Shown piece after piece: positions 34,001-46,267 of a stretch of 64,000 nucleotides of DNA. The stretch's first letter is position 1, and every line of letters starts with the position of its first letter. The position numbers were made by a program, and so were the translations under genes. Origin of the DNA: Prostheceraeus crozeri (Eukaryota; Platyhelminthes; Polycladida; Euryleptidae); assembly GCA_907163375.1 (NCBI GenBank), contig CAJQUW010012480.1, positions 1 through 64,000 on the forward strand, given 5' to 3'. Under the pieces are notes generated by a model. The model worked only from the letters and a program-made list of their open reading frames with translations. It searched no databases and had not been told where the DNA came from.

Positions 34001-35225
34001 TCCGCCACGTGCTATGTTGCAGTAATGTAATATTCATCAATTTTGTCATCCGATATGATGTTATCATTGTATTTTTATCTTTTCTGTTCTACGTATGATG
34101 CAAGAATTGAGAGTAAAGTATATATATGCACCTCGAAGTGTAGTAGTACGAGCTATTTGCCAGGGAAACCGTCCCATAGTTCCTGAGTGTGTGAAATACC
34201 TTGGTATGAATAAGGTAAATTTACTGTACCGTAGATGATTTTCAGTCAGGACATCTTCTGATTTCTCTGTGTCTACTTTTTCAGATAGATTTAATATGCG
34301 TGGTGCTTTCACAAGTTTTAGAATATTGATAAAAGAATATAAAGCACAAGGCGATATACGTATGCTTCAAGATTTTAACAGTGACAAATGATCTACAGAA
34401 TGCACACAAATTTTCGCAAGAATCTAATTTACTATATTCGCTTCGATTTTGATAGTAGCAAAACAAACTATGCTGCATGTCAAGACCGTGCACATTTAAC
34501 AGGATCTTTACTATCAACAATGGATAATTTCAAATAATTCGAACGACAACACTGTGGGGGGAAGATATATGAATTTCTACCTCTGGGTTTCTACGAGCCT
34601 TATGATTCCCGCTACACTGTTTATTTGCGAACATGCAATATACTCGTATTTTTCACTATACGTATAAGATGATTAAGATAGTAAGGAGCAAACATGTACA
34701 CTGAAGTCATAGAGATGGATCTAGGTGATCGAAGCTAACTTCGAAAGAAATTTTGGTCATATTTTTCTTAAATATTCTATTGAATGCATCGCGATATTCG
34801 TTCATAGATTGAAGTTGACGCGAAGTTTACTCAGTTGCTTTGTTGTTGATGTGCATATTTATTAAAGCTGAGCACCTCTCTTTGTGAAGCATTTGCGACA
34901 CCTCACAAAAAGCTAATCATAAGGTGAATGAATGAATGAATGCCAATTATGATCCATTTTTGCGAGATGACACAGATGCTTGCTATCTATGATAATACGC
35001 TGCCATCTCTTGGCTGCAACTTAACCATTTAACTATAGTTGTACAAAAGCATAGCAAATGAATGTACAACATGAAATAGTTATACAAAAAAGAAAAACGA
35101 CAACTTCGCTTTAAGTTGGTTATAAAAATTTAAATATAGGGCTTGATCTATTCAAATTTGTGGCTTCATACAATGCAATATAGAGTGCGAGAAAGCATGA
35201 AAGATGCAGTCCTATATGACAGAGT
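31031..35225. other. Non-coding; contains dispersed repeat copy 3
   Basis: No defensible gene. 32200-32480 repeats the 15885-16270 family (AAAATGGTACTTTCACAGA, CTCTTACGAATCTGCGA, TCTCTGATTAGATGATAAGT). Short frames at 32604-32850 and 34064-34312 show no family motif. Confidence 0.6.
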
Positions 35226-38200
35226 TGGAAGTGGGTCGTGGGTCAGGTGGGTCAAGTGCAGCGTTGCTACTGAGCCTCCAGCCTCAATCCGCGCAGAGGC
35301 ATGTCATCCGCGCAGGCTCACTTAACCGTTAACCAGGAAGCACCTACACGCACTTTTGATAAAAACGAATATGGTTGTGATCCTGGGGGTTGAATCTGAC
35401 TTTCTTTCTGAGAGAATTTCTCTCTGATATCAATACCGATCGAGCTTAGGCAACGTGTAATGGCAAGAAATCTTAAAATCAAACTTATCTTCCCAATAAT
35501 AAGTGGTATAGGCCTATATAACTGCAGTTACTAATGGGCCACCAATGTATTAATGACCTTGTCCGCTTACCCATACTATACACATGTGTTACATTTGATT
35601 GTAATAAAAACAAAGACTTATTGCAAAAAACAAACTATATGCTAACTTTGGAAATCACTTTGGAAGTCGCATGTTGGTACAAACAACCACACAAAAACTT
35701 ATGCAATATAAATGTAGCCTACTTGCTGTCTTGCTGCCATATATACTCGTAATTTGACATCAGAACGTGAAAACAATAACACAAAAACATGGCTACCTCG
35801 AAATATCGAGTTGATTTTCGTTACAATTGGTCGGTATTGATGAATGTTGGATGAATAAAGCTCAGCTTGCATTAGATGGATTACTTAAAAAGAAAATTAG
35901 CTTATTTACGTGTACATTAGCTTACACGTATACATGTAGGCTACAGCAATAATCTCATCACGAAAATCAACTCATATTTCCTGCTCAGATACAGCATTAC
36001 ACTGGAACTATTTGGGCTTTTTGGAGATTGCTGATGCTTCAGCCATGAGCTTCTGGGCTTCTGCAAGGTAGTCCTCGGCTAGTTTCCTTTTCTTTGATGC
36101 TAGCTCTTCAGCTGCCTTCTGTTCTTCTTCTTTTCGTTTCAAGACTTCCTTCCTTGCTCTTTCTTGCGAAATTTCCAGCTCTTTCTGCACTTGCTTTACC
36201 TTCTCATTTTCTTTCCGCTGTCGTAAATCGGCTTCATATGCCGCTTTCGCATTTCTGCACTTAACACGTAAATCTTGGCAGATCTCAAAAGTGCCACTGG
36301 TGATTCCACGAGAAATCAAGTAAGACTTCACTGATATCAGTCCATTTAACGATGTGTCTTGAAGACGATTCCTGTCTTCTGTCACAATGCGCTTCAACCA
36401 ACTCATGAGTCTCTCTGTATCGGCATTGCCATGTGGTAGTATCAAAGCCCGCTGTGCAACTTCACGTAATATTGTGTGGCTTGATGAGATCCAAAATTCC
36501 GGAATGTTCACTTCTTCCTTCGTTTGCTCTGACAAGTAGAGCCTCCATTCGAGCCGAAGTCTGTCAGAATCACAGGAGACGCCAAGTTTGTTTGCTGCGT
36601 ATACGATGTCCTCCTCACTCACGCCATTCTTTCTAGAAGGGTCAATGAATTGAACGGCTCGGTCAAGTGATCGTTTCTCAATTTCTGTCTTGTGTTTCGA
36701 CCAATAAAAAGCTCGTGATCAAGCAGCTGTTTCTTTCGTGGAATATCATCGATCTGTTTCAGATCTTTCAGATCATCGACGTGTTGTTGCTTTACGAAGC
36801 ATGACAAAGCATGGGATATCAAATCAATGATCCTTCCATACAGAAGATGGATGACTGATTCCGATTTCTGGAACAGAATTTCAAATTCCTTCAACGGCTG
36901 GAATGCGAACAGGAGGAAATGAAGATAAATGATTGTATCATGGGAATTCAATGTGATCACGATGTCCTGAACTCTCTTTCTCCTCTTTTCGGTTGCGGGC
37001 AATTGATCAAAGAATGATTTCAGAGCATCATACAATTGCACGAGTCGAGAAACAACATCATAGATCTGTAGCCATCTGGATGAAATATGCCGCAAAAAAT
37101 TTCAGAGGTTCCATATCCAGCAGCTTTTGGAACTCTTCGAAAGCCTTCGCGGATTTCGAGTTTCTCAAATAAAGGAACAAGTCTTCGAGGAATTCTTCTA
37201 TGTGGGATATATCAAGTTTTTCCACAGCCTTGCACGCAGAATTGTGCACATGGTACAAACAGCATCCTCCGATATCCAGAATGTTAGGGACCTCTCCCTT
37301 TAGCTTTGCGATAACACCGCCTTTCTCCCCACGCATTACATTTGCACTGTCCGACATAACACCAAGACAATTTTCCAAGGGAATATTCCTGGACCTCAAT
37401 TGTGATTTTATTACGTTCGCGAGGTCTTGCGCTACTGCTGTGGACAGCTCTTCCATACCCAGGAAATCATTGCGCGGTTGCCCATCCGATATGTACCTTA
37501 CAAGAATGACCAGCCATTTTCTTGTATATCTGATAGATCCTTCATCTATCATCAGGCAGAAAGGAGCACTTCTCAACCGAGGACTTATTACATCATCTTT
37601 GATCCATGCCCCAATGCCGAATGCAGTCACGTACATGGTCTTCATCCTTTTGCATTGCATTTTCTCGGCAATTTTGCTATCAGGAAACATCTTTTTCAAA
37701 GTGTCACAAGCAGAATCACTGAATCGGTATGACAAGTCATGTTCGGCCGTAAGTAGACACCAACGAATTTCACTGTCACAAATGTCATCCGATATATCAA
37801 CTGCAGGAGTTTTTTGAACGAAGAAATCCTTCAGTGGTCGGGATTGCCGGATGTCTGCAGCATTTCGCTTATGTTTTTTGGTGTTTCCATGTTCTTTCAT
37901 TCTTGTAACACCTCCACTTTTGACATTCATTGTTTCACGACAGATTTTGCAATACACTTTTCGTCACTTGTCTTAGATTTTTCTGCCCATGTACTCATTA
38001 GTTCTGCAGCGTAATCCTTTTCTGATAGCCAATTGGCAACAAACACTGTGCAGCGACTTACTTTCGGTGGAGCCATACATACCTGTTGGACATAGTTTGA
38101 GTACACGGTATATAGGAACATGCTAATTTTAATAGAACATATGCAATTAGAATATGATATCAGTTTTGTGAAACATGTACATAATAGACGCATGAATATC

Positions 38201-39328
38201 TGGTAATTAACGCTCATTGATGAGCTGCTAGAAATGAATCGCATCAATAAAATAAAATTGTGATATAGGGCCTATGCCTTCACTAAATCACAGTCATTTA
38301 CATATTTGCGTTTGAGTCTCATATACAAACAGGCCCATCGTTAGAGTTAGGCCTCTATCAGACTAGGTCTTTTTTCAGAAGACATAGTAAACACAACGTA
38401 ACTACATAATCAATGCACATTGGCCGTGCTACATGAAAGGATGAAAAAATAATAATTGTCGCAAAAATATATTGAAATCTTGAACAGGTAGTTCAAAGGC
38501 ATTATACATGACACAGGCTTACATCTCGCATTTCTACTCATCAATTAAACAAGACAACATGCCGGCCCGCATTTGTAAGAAAATACCGGTACATTAGGAA
38601 TACAAGAAAAGACATTCAGGAATAGGTGCTGTGAAGACAGCCAAGCGCATTGATATTAAAGCACACTCTTTAAATTTAAAAAAGATACGGAAACTCACAC
38701 CGTAGGATGATTAGAGAAAATTTGAAACAACAAAAAACTGCCAGGCTAGCGACCTATCCACGTGTGGGATGTCTGTCATCCCTCATCCCCCGTCCAGTAC
38801 AGATTTCAAAAGGTTTATGTTGGCCTGGGCATCTCTACTCCTTATCGAACATTCTTGACGTCAGCTATCAACAAGCAATGGATAGTTTCGCTCCTGAAAT
38901 GAAGGTGATTATGTAATCCAGCACGCCCTAGATTTATGCAGTGAGACTGGGACTACACCTTTATTGAAAATAAATGTATGTGAGCAATTAAGTTACACAC
39001 ATTGTAAGTCTGTAATTTGAAAAAAGTGAACCGAGTTGTAGTGAAAACCTGATTTCGAGCTGTTTACAACTACAAAAACCAAGTTAATTTTCACCAAATC
39101 TCTCATCCGCGCAGAATCATGATATTTTACAAGATCTCCGCGCACGCGCAGCTCAACCCCCTCATCCGCGCAGCAGTAGCAACTCTGGTCAAGTGGGTCA
39201 CAAAATCGCGTGGATCAGGTGGGTCGTGGGTCATGTTTTTCCGAAAAGTTGGTGGGTCAGGTGGATCGTGGGTCACATTTAGCGTGGGTCAGGTGGGTCG
39301 TGGGTCAGACTTTGTTGACCCACTTCCA
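35226..39328 (-). mobile_element. hAT element X, about 4.1 kb
   Basis: Ends are TGGAAGTGGGTC at 35226 and GACCCACTTCCA ending at 39328. Sub-terminal blocks of GTGGGTCAGGTGGGTCGTGG are dense on the right (39195-39310) and sparse on the left. It encloses a minus-strand hAT-type transposase. No clean 8-bp target duplication was seen. Related ends recur at 40865-43909. Degenerate, with several frame changes. Confidence 0.7.
36008..38058 (-). pseudogene. hAT-type transposase of element X
   Basis: The order on the minus strand runs from 38058 down. First is an N-terminal part MAPPKVSRCTVFVANWL and a BED-like finger VYCKICRETMNVKSGGVTRM with H....H (about 37965-37870). Next is the catalytic core with PFCLMIDEGS and GVMSDSANVMRGEKGG, then CLYHVHNSACKA (37250). 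A helical middle with SRWLQIYDVVSRLVQLYDAL follows (37090). Last is the hAT dimerisation region FWISSSHTILREVAQRALIL with PHGNADTERLMSW (36500-36370). A K/E/A-rich coiled-coil tail ends it. At least three frame changes separate the pieces. A plain dead transposon, not a host ZBED gene. Confidence 0.8.
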
Positions 39329-40864
39329 AGCAGTTCGACCCATGATGGATTTGACAATCTCAAATTCTGTAAACTTCATTTATTCGTATTCTCATCATTC
39401 ATGAAAAATTATTAAGTCAGTGTCACTGAAAGGGGTGATGGATGCACACAGTCAAAATATGCAACACTATTGACTTTCACAAGCCTCATGCAGTTTCGAA
39501 AGGGGGCGGAATTCACACAAATCAAAGGGTCGAAAGCAATTGCTGCTGTCTACTGAGAGATGTTGGTTGGTGGAGAAAAGTTGTTTGAGTACAATTGTGT
39601 CTGCTCGATTCTCTGTCGCTATGTCTGACGATACCCAATGATGTGTGACCTTGATTTCAGGGATACAGCTACTGAAGAAGTCAAGTATTCAGAGGTATTA
39701 TTGATATTGAACATTTTCTTGCAATGCCAGCTGACCTTCGTTTTGTTTATTTCGTTTGATTCTGTTGGTCTTTCGTAGAAAATATCCTCTGGTAGAGATT
39801 AGAATGGCAAATCTAAAAAAGATTGATCAGAGCCTAAATATTTTCGAAATATGTAATTGATAAAATATCTTGATAATATACATGCTTCATATCTAAAGTA
39901 TTTAGCCGTTCAATCTACTTTCGCATCGTACGTGATCCATGCATCTCATTGCTCATTCGATGCATGATAATCTGAAATACGCTAATTCATGCGACGGTCA
40001 TTGATATAGACTTATCCCTTTCACACAGACCTATTACGGCAGAGCTCTGTGAGGAGATATTTCTTGACACTTCGTATCAATAAAAAGTTTCGTTTTGATA
40101 TTTGATTTGGTATCAATTAAAATAGGAATACTTACATGATGTCGCTAGTGATTGTTATCGCAACGTACTCGCACATGTAGCGCCACTCAAATATATCAGT
40201 TCCTCTATATGTACATTGTAAGCTAATTAATGAATTATAATCTTGTCATCGTGCAATTTTCTATTCACGGGTTACGCATGCTTACTCCATTTGCTTTTCA
40301 ATGAATGTCATTCTTAACTCAAATATACAACCTTCTACTTAAATCTAACATCAGCGGAAGTAAATGAAATTTGATGCCATCAGAAGCAACAAAATATTAG
40401 TTTCACGATTTTTTTGGGATAATTTTCACACATGTAGTACGTAACATAAAGGATTTAGGCTTACTACAGTCTTATTTTTTATCTTCATTTGATTAAGAAA
40501 TGTAAATTTTGAAATTTAGCCTGTAGGGCCCTCAACTTAACTTAACATCTCTCTACGACTTAAATAGGTAGCACTAAAAGGGATAGTCAAGAATTATAAC
40601 AAGAAACAGAATCGTTTAAATTTTTTTAGAACCTTAGGCATTTGTGGTGCATGAACTTTGATTATGAGATAATTTTGATGATGTTGCATGTCTATTTATC
40701 ATGTAACAAGTGATCTGATACACTCTCAAATCTTCGTAACAAATCTTAACAAAATTACTACGAGATCTCTACCTAGATAGACCTACAGTAGAATCTTGAA
40801 TGAAAATGAAACTAAAGATGATACCAGAAAAGGAAATTGCACTCACATCATTCACCCTTGCAGC
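39329..40864. other. Non-coding stretch, nothing recognised
   Basis: AT-rich; no frame with motifs and no clear transposon ends. Confidence 0.6.
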
Positions 40865-40945
40865 ATGTGGGTCAGGTGGGTCAAAGATGTGGTGTGTCAG
40901 GTGGGTCGTGGGTCAGGGTACCCTGTGGGTCAGGTGGGTCGTGGG

Positions 40946-43805
40946 TAGGGGTCGCATTACCGGGGTATTTTTGGAAAACCGGTAATTCGGTAATCCAGTT
41001 GCGACAAAACCGGTAATTACCGGTTTTCTGATAATTAATATTGTATCTAACAAGGCCGAGAAAATACTAATTACATGTACATGTACGTTAGAAAGCCCTA
41101 CATACAGCACGTGGATGAAATCTATTTTTCGAAACAGACACTGATTTAAATTATTACAATCTACAGAAGACTTATTTCACTGCTTGCCTCATACCACGGA
41201 TCATCGAACGAGTAACACAAGGAAGGAAAAGCTTTTTGCGAATGCGTTTCAGAGAAGTCTAATTATGAGAACAAAATATCGGTGCATCAAACAATACGAC
41301 AACAAACATCAAACATCACTAGCAGTCACTTACAGCATTCCTTCAAAAGCAAATTCGCACGAAGAAAGCATAGCACGTCTAACGTTTTGTCGGAAAGGCG
41401 ACTGCGCAGTTTATTACAGAAGTATCCGGCAGTAGAAAATGCTCTCTCAGACTCAACTGATGTGGGTGGTATGGTGAGCAAATGGTCATAGACCCGCTGA
41501 AGATAGACTCCAAATTTGCAGCTAATTGCTCAGCAGATGTGAGCTCAGGTGCAATGACTGCACTGAAATCACTGGTGCCGGTGATTGACGAATCTGTAAC
41601 ATTCTTCTTCAGTGAGTCTGCGATCGCCCATTCAAGATTTTCTTCTAGGGAAAAATTTGACTCTTCAGAGGATTCCTGTATGTCGTTGCAATTGCTATGC
41701 TCAGGTGCTCGTACATCCATTTTCGGCGAATTCATCCTCTTCAAAAGTTCACAGCAGCACGCTTTTACAGACGCCTTCTTTTGTAATTTGGCTTGAGGAT
41801 TGTGAAGGTATTGCAATATGACAGATTCTTTGGTGTATCGATCTTGTACAACACGCTCTTCAATAGCCTGTTTCATTTGTTTGGCCAATGTGCTTCCTTC
41901 ACTGTCAAGTGCATTGAATACAAACTTGACGACGCCTTCAGCAGTAAGAAGGTTTGCATCTCGACGAGAGAGGGAAGTAACAGCCAACTTCACCGGTTTC
42001 AATGCATTGAAATGTGTTGTACAGTTTTGAAATCCTGATCGGATAGTTTCTTCTCCTCTGGCAATTGTATGTCGATCTGCGCGCTTTTAGAATGCACTGG
42101 CGGGAAACAATTATACGCTCTAGCATATCGGCGAGACTTCCAACGCGTTTTACAGTCTAGAATGAGAGACGACACACTGAGACCGTCGTCAGACATATAA
42201 CGCCGTAAAACTTCATTGTTCTTGGGAGATTTGCGGAACGTCTTGACGATTGAACGAACTTTATCGATGGCTTCTTCAATAGTATTGTCCTTGAATGGAA
42301 GTGGAACATCAGTGTAGGATTCTTCTAAGACAAGATTACTTGAGGAATCATCCACGTCTGAGTCAGAGTCAGATTCAAAGCCCTCAACAGGTTGAAAGTC
42401 ATCTGCATCACAATCTTGAGCAGTTTTCTTTCGGTACAGAACGTCTAGAACAGCAAGTTGTATTCCATGATTGTAGCACAGTTGCTGAGGACATGAAGGC
42501 AGTCTACCGAGTTTGATCATCATGCTGCATCCATCTGTCGTCACACAAACAGCGTCGGTATCCAGATTAAGATGGAACTCCTGCAGTTTGACGCGCAATG
42601 CCGACTGGCATTGTTCAGCAGAAAACGTTCCCATTATTCTCACCTGTCCGAGATTTTACACCAATCGCGAAGAAGTGGTCGAATGCAGATTAATGTTCAG
42701 GTATCTAACGTTCCGAATCGAAGTCCACTCGTCGAATGTGAGACTGAATCGTTTTCCAGCTCGTAAATCCTCGTCAATTTGCGTCGTGATAGTCTATCTA
42801 AGTTCAGTAGCATAAGCGTAGACACGGAGCTTCACACCATTCGCAAACGTTGGTAAGTCCTTATAAAGGCACAAAAGAGCACGACGTAAATCCTTTGATG
42901 TTGCAAACACACTGAAGGGAATGCCATCAAGCGCTGTCATTCGAGCAAGTGTTTCGTTCAATGTAATTTCGGATTGGAAGAAGTTGGTGATTTTAGCTTT
43001 AGGCGGTGTGTCACTAATATCAGTCTTTTCACATGCCACTGATCTCTTCAATGTATCGAGTCGACGTTGTGAAAACTTTTTTGATGGTAATGTAATCCAC
43101 TTGTTGAGCCTCCGACACACTTCATTACTTTCTTGCATTCTTTGCACTGTGCATGTTGACCCAGTTTCCCTCCAAAATCTTCCCGATCATAGAATCGCCA
43201 AATGCCGTCGGTTTTGAAGCTCGTAAACTTCATGACGTTCGATAAACACAAAAAAGCAGTGCTCAGTAATGCTGTCCTTAAGGCGAACTGCCGTAAGCAT
43301 TGAAATCGTCATCCGTTTGACCTCGACTATTCGCTCTAGAAAAGTCACGTGAACTGAATCAATACTGCCAAAGGCTTGCGTTTCGGACTGTCATTGGTAA
43401 TTCTCCTTTCTCCTGCATGCGCTAGCTGCAATCAGGTTGAAAAATGTCAGACGCCGCATTGTATGAAGCGTATGCCAACCGTCTTCTATTGTATGAGATC
43501 ATAAGACCACAGAAATCCGACCTGATGTGACTGCCTCTCACCATAGTCTATGTAGAGGTTGTGTGTAGCGCGCAGTGGTGTTTGAGTGTGTCTCCTCTAA
43601 TCGAACAACTCAGATGATCTGCATTATTGTACTTTAATCGCCTTCCATGTCACCTTTGGCTGCAATTAATAAGTAGGATGAATGGTTTGAATTACACCTT
43701 CAAAAACCGGTAATTTCATTTGAAAAAAACCGGTAATTCGGTAATGAAAAAAAATCACAATTGCCGGTATTACCGGTTTCGGTAATACCGGTAATGCGAC
43801 CCCTA
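40946..43805 (-). mobile_element. hAT element Z, 2860 bp, perfect TIRs and 8-bp TSD
   Basis: Ends are TAGGGGTCGCATTACCGG and its inverse CCGGTAATGCGACCCCTA, with further ACCGGTAATTCGGTAAT subterminal repeats. GTCGTGGG flanks both sides (40938-40945 and 43806-43813), an exact 8-bp duplication. It carries a minus-strand hAT transposase with BED finger. Coding frames are broken, but the ends are well kept. Confidence 0.9.
41379..43251 (-). pseudogene. hAT transposase of element Z (BED finger)
   Basis: Read from 43251 downwards: a BED-type zinc finger with IWRFYDRE, CKECKKVMKCVGGSTSGLHY and H....H (43200-43060). Then a region with ITLNETLARMTALDGIPFSV (about 42970) and the core with AVCVTTDGCSMMIKLGR and QLCYNHGIQLAVLDV (42550-42440). 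Next is an acidic insert DSDSDVDDSSS and a CKTRWKS block (42160). The C-terminal part is 42002-41379. Four frames, so several breaks. Same superfamily as element X but not closely related to it in sequence. Confidence 0.8.
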
Positions 43806-43909
43806 GTCGTGGGTCATGTTTTCGTGAAAAGTCGGTGGGTCAGGTGGGTCGTGTGTCACATATGTCGTGGGTCAGATGGGTCATGGGTCAAGTTTCGTTG
43901 ACCCACTTC

Positions 43910-44218
43910 CATCTCTGCCACGAAGTTCATAATACAGCACAGCTGTATCTTGAATATCTGAAGAAAATGACATCTATTAAATCAATACAAGACAGCAACA
44001 CCCTTGATTCCCCGACCGCACTCGCCCGACCTAGGAATCGAACCGAAGTTCGCGGTGGAGACAAGCTCGCACCTTCTTCACTGGGCCACGCTGACGGTTC
44101 AAAAGGAATGCGAGTGAAGGCAGAAGTCATCTCCAAGTGGTATCGACAGCTTATTGTCCTCAGATATTCAATATAGAAGTCATTCTCTTCAAATATTCAA
44201 TGAACTACGACAGTAGTT
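43910..44218. other. Short gap left of the Polinton, with a tRNA-like SINE relic
   Basis: On the minus strand, 44095-44025 shows an A-box-like TGGCCCAGTGAAGAAGG and a perfect B-box GGTTCGATTCC about 35 bp downstream, the spacing of tRNA-derived SINE heads. No matching acceptor stem and no 3' tail, so not a functional tRNA. Confidence 0.45.
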
Positions 44219-44260
44219 AGTAAAACTCCACTTCTGGATAGCGCAAGATGGCCGCCGTCG

Positions 44261-44400
44261 CTGACGTCCCCCCCCTCCTGTCAGTCGAGTCGGTCGTGGT
44301 GTGCCGTCGTGTTGCTTCGAGTCTGACGTCCCCCCTCCTGTCAGTCGAGTCGGTCGTGGTGTGCCGCCGTGTTGCTTCGTGTCTGACGTCCCCCCCCTCT
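44261..44400. repeat. GC-rich 60-bp tandem repeat in Polinton end
   Basis: The unit TGACGTCCCCCCCTCCTGTC then AGTCGAGTCGGTCGTGGTGT repeats with a 60-62 bp period, two full copies and a partial third. It differs from the AT-rich flank and resembles the C-rich block at 600-790. Confidence 0.8.
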
Positions 44401-44487
44401 GGCCGGCCGTCGTAGCGCGAGGTGGTGTGTGATGTGCTCTCCAGGTTGGCGTGGTGTGCCGGCCAGGTTGGGAGGGTGGACTGTCGT

Positions 44488-45000
44488 AGCTCACCTGAAA
44501 AAATCCTAAGTGTCAGAGTGGCTTTGTATGGACAAAATTTTGAAAATTTTCCAAAGTGTGTCATTTCGACCTGGGACCTTTACCAAAACATTTTTCATCA
44601 AATTTCACCGACCCGCCCCCCCCCGACAGCGATCTTCTAACTTTGGTTCTAGTGGACGGATTTTGTCTTACAGCTACTCGTTTGAAAGAGGAGAAAAAAC
44701 TGCTCAATGACATTTTTTGTTGCGAGTCAATCGGACCAGCCGTTCAAAAGTTAGAGCTGTTACAAGATTTTAGGTCGGAGCTCACCTGAAAAAATCCTAG
44801 GTGTCATAGTGACTTTGTATGGACAAAATTTTGAAAATTTTCCAAAGTGTGTCATTTCGACCTGGGACCTTCACCAAAACATTTTTCATCAAATTTCACT
44901 GACCTCCCCCCCCCGACACCAAACTTCCAATTTTGCTTCTAGTGGACGGATTTTGTCGTGCAATAACTCGTTTGAAAGCCAAGAGTGAGACAAATTCACT
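44488..45000. repeat. TIR subrepeats, direct, 291 bp apart
   Basis: AGCTCACCTGAAAAAATCCT at 44488 and 44779 starts two copies that share GGACAAAATTTTGAAAATTT, CATTTCGACCTGGGACCTT, a C-run and CTAGTGGACGGATTTTGTC. An inverted, diverged version is at 1-550. Confidence 0.85.
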
Positions 45001-45176
45001 GAAAGAAACGGCTTGTTCATATCTGTCTTCGTTTAGATGTGAGACGCCATTCAAGATTTGGGAGATTGGTGAAAAAACGACAGAGTTAGAATTTCCCAAG
45101 AAACAGCTCCAGCGGGCGAACGAAGGCTCGGATTGGTAAACGGAGGCCAGATTTGGAATCAGCTTGATGTTATTGT

Positions 45177-45320
45177 CCAATGAGGATCATCATCCAATGA
45201 GAATCAAGCATTTCTATATAAATAGCGAGCCTTCCACAGTGAGAATCATTCCATCGTTGAATCGCACGAGTGACGGACGCACATTTCTCTCTCTCTCTCT
45301 ATTCTATTATCCAACTAAAA
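45177..45320 (+). promoter_or_regulatory. Polinton left promoter (CCAAT boxes, TATA)
   Basis: CCAAT at 45177 and 45194, then TATATAAATA at 45215-45224, lie 96-143 bp upstream of the first ATG at 45320. A (CT)n run at about 45283-45300 could serve as initiator. The motifs and spacing suit Pol II transcription of the first rightward gene. Confidence 0.6.
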
Positions 45321-46094
45321 TGGTAAGTCGCTACTTTCCTCCCTCTCCTCCCTTGAACGTAAACTTAATACAATCTTTTTCATTTTCAGGCATCTACTCC
45401 ATCTGCTGCACTAGTAGGACAAAATGGCGGTCAAACGTTACAAGGTTCGCTACGATCAGATCATCTACAACTGAGGCCAGTGGAAGAAACAACCAAGGTA
45501 CATAATCCTACACCGCTACAGCGTAAATTTAAACAAGTCTTGCGTTATGACGATCATAGCGTAGTACTCCAAACGGGAATGCTCCTTTCCACGGATGTCA
45601 AGATAATGCACAACCAGTATGGGGACTACATACTGATCCCCGTGAGTCCGTACATTCGCCGCCAGCTTGATATTATTGAGGAGTACGTGACATTAAATAT
45701 GGACATTCCTACTCCTCTTGCTCAAGAGTGGAAGGCTAGAGATGACAAGGATACTCCCTATAGAAAGATTTGGGATGGTAATCAAATTTGCCTACCGGTA
45801 TCACATTGGTGCACTTACTATAAGAAGGTGGGAGATCATTCAACACCCATCACATGCGACGAGCTCGGAGAAGGTACTTGGGATATCCTTTTCAAAGTGA
45901 ATGGGCTATATTATGGTCGGCACAAAGATAATAAAATAGCCTCGCTCTCCATGCATATGGAATCCATCCTATATATTCCAAAACCGCCCAACGTGGACGA
46001 CATAATTGATCAAATCCTTAACAGCAGTGGTACGAAGCGCAAGTCGGAGAAGAATGCTGCATCAAAACGCAAATCAAAGAAGGAGAATTACTAG
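45320..46094 (+). CDS. Polinton gene 1, unknown product, intron after the ATG
   Basis: ATG at 45320 is followed at once by GTAAGT. An acceptor TTTTCAG ends at 45389, giving a 67-bp intron in phase 0, after which the frame is open to 46094 (about 235 residues in all). The product has an S/T/Q-rich start, a middle with NQICLPVSHWCTYYKK, GTWDILFKVNGLYYGRHKDN and ASLSMHMESILYIPKP, and a Lys-rich tail with KRKS repeats. The strand-rich core plus basic tail would suit a nucleic-acid-binding protein, possibly OB-like; this is a guess. First gene behind the left promoter. Confidence 0.7.
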
Positions 46095-46128
46095 CCCTTT
46101 CCTAACTCTACCCTATGACAATTCGCTT

Positions 46129-46254
46129 ATGTGCTTTGAGTGTCGTAGACGTGGCCTTATTAGATACATTTTACTTCTTCGTTGCCATCATATCATTTGT
46201 GTATTTTGTCGTGAAAAGCATCGATGTAATTCTTCATTTTGTAATATGTTATAG
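46129..46254 (+). CDS. Small RING-like Cys/His protein of the Polinton
   Basis: From ATG 46129 the 41-residue frame has CFECRRRGLIRYILLLRCHH, C..C and a second Cys pair, a compact C..C, C.H, C..C RING-like spacing. Too short for a full RING domain unless spliced or longer upstream. Only 34 bp after gene 1. It resembles the Cys/His region of the larger RING protein at 47467-47790. Confidence 0.45.
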   Translation: MCFECRRRGLIRYILLLRCHHIICVFCREKHRCNSSFCNML

Positions 46255-46267
46255 AACGTTTCCTTAG

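Larger units (their letters stand above)
40865..43909. mobile_element. Remnant related to element X ends, split by hAT element Z
   Basis: 40865-40945 and 43806-43909 consist of GTGGGTCAGGTGGGTCGTGG units and finish with GACCCACTTCC, as element X does. Between them lies element Z, so this was a short non-autonomous relative (about 180 bp) used as a target. Confidence 0.65.

Noticed and set aside
36008-37957. Host zinc-finger gene (ZBED or ZMYM type)
   Set aside because: Frames are broken, hAT dimerisation motif is present and the locus is flanked by inverted ends.
35226-39336. 8-bp target duplication of element X
   Set aside because: Flanks GACAGAGT and AGCAGTTC do not match; ends may be misplaced or eroded.
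44025-44095. Functional tRNA on the minus strand
   Set aside because: A and B boxes only; acceptor stem and anticodon arm do not form.
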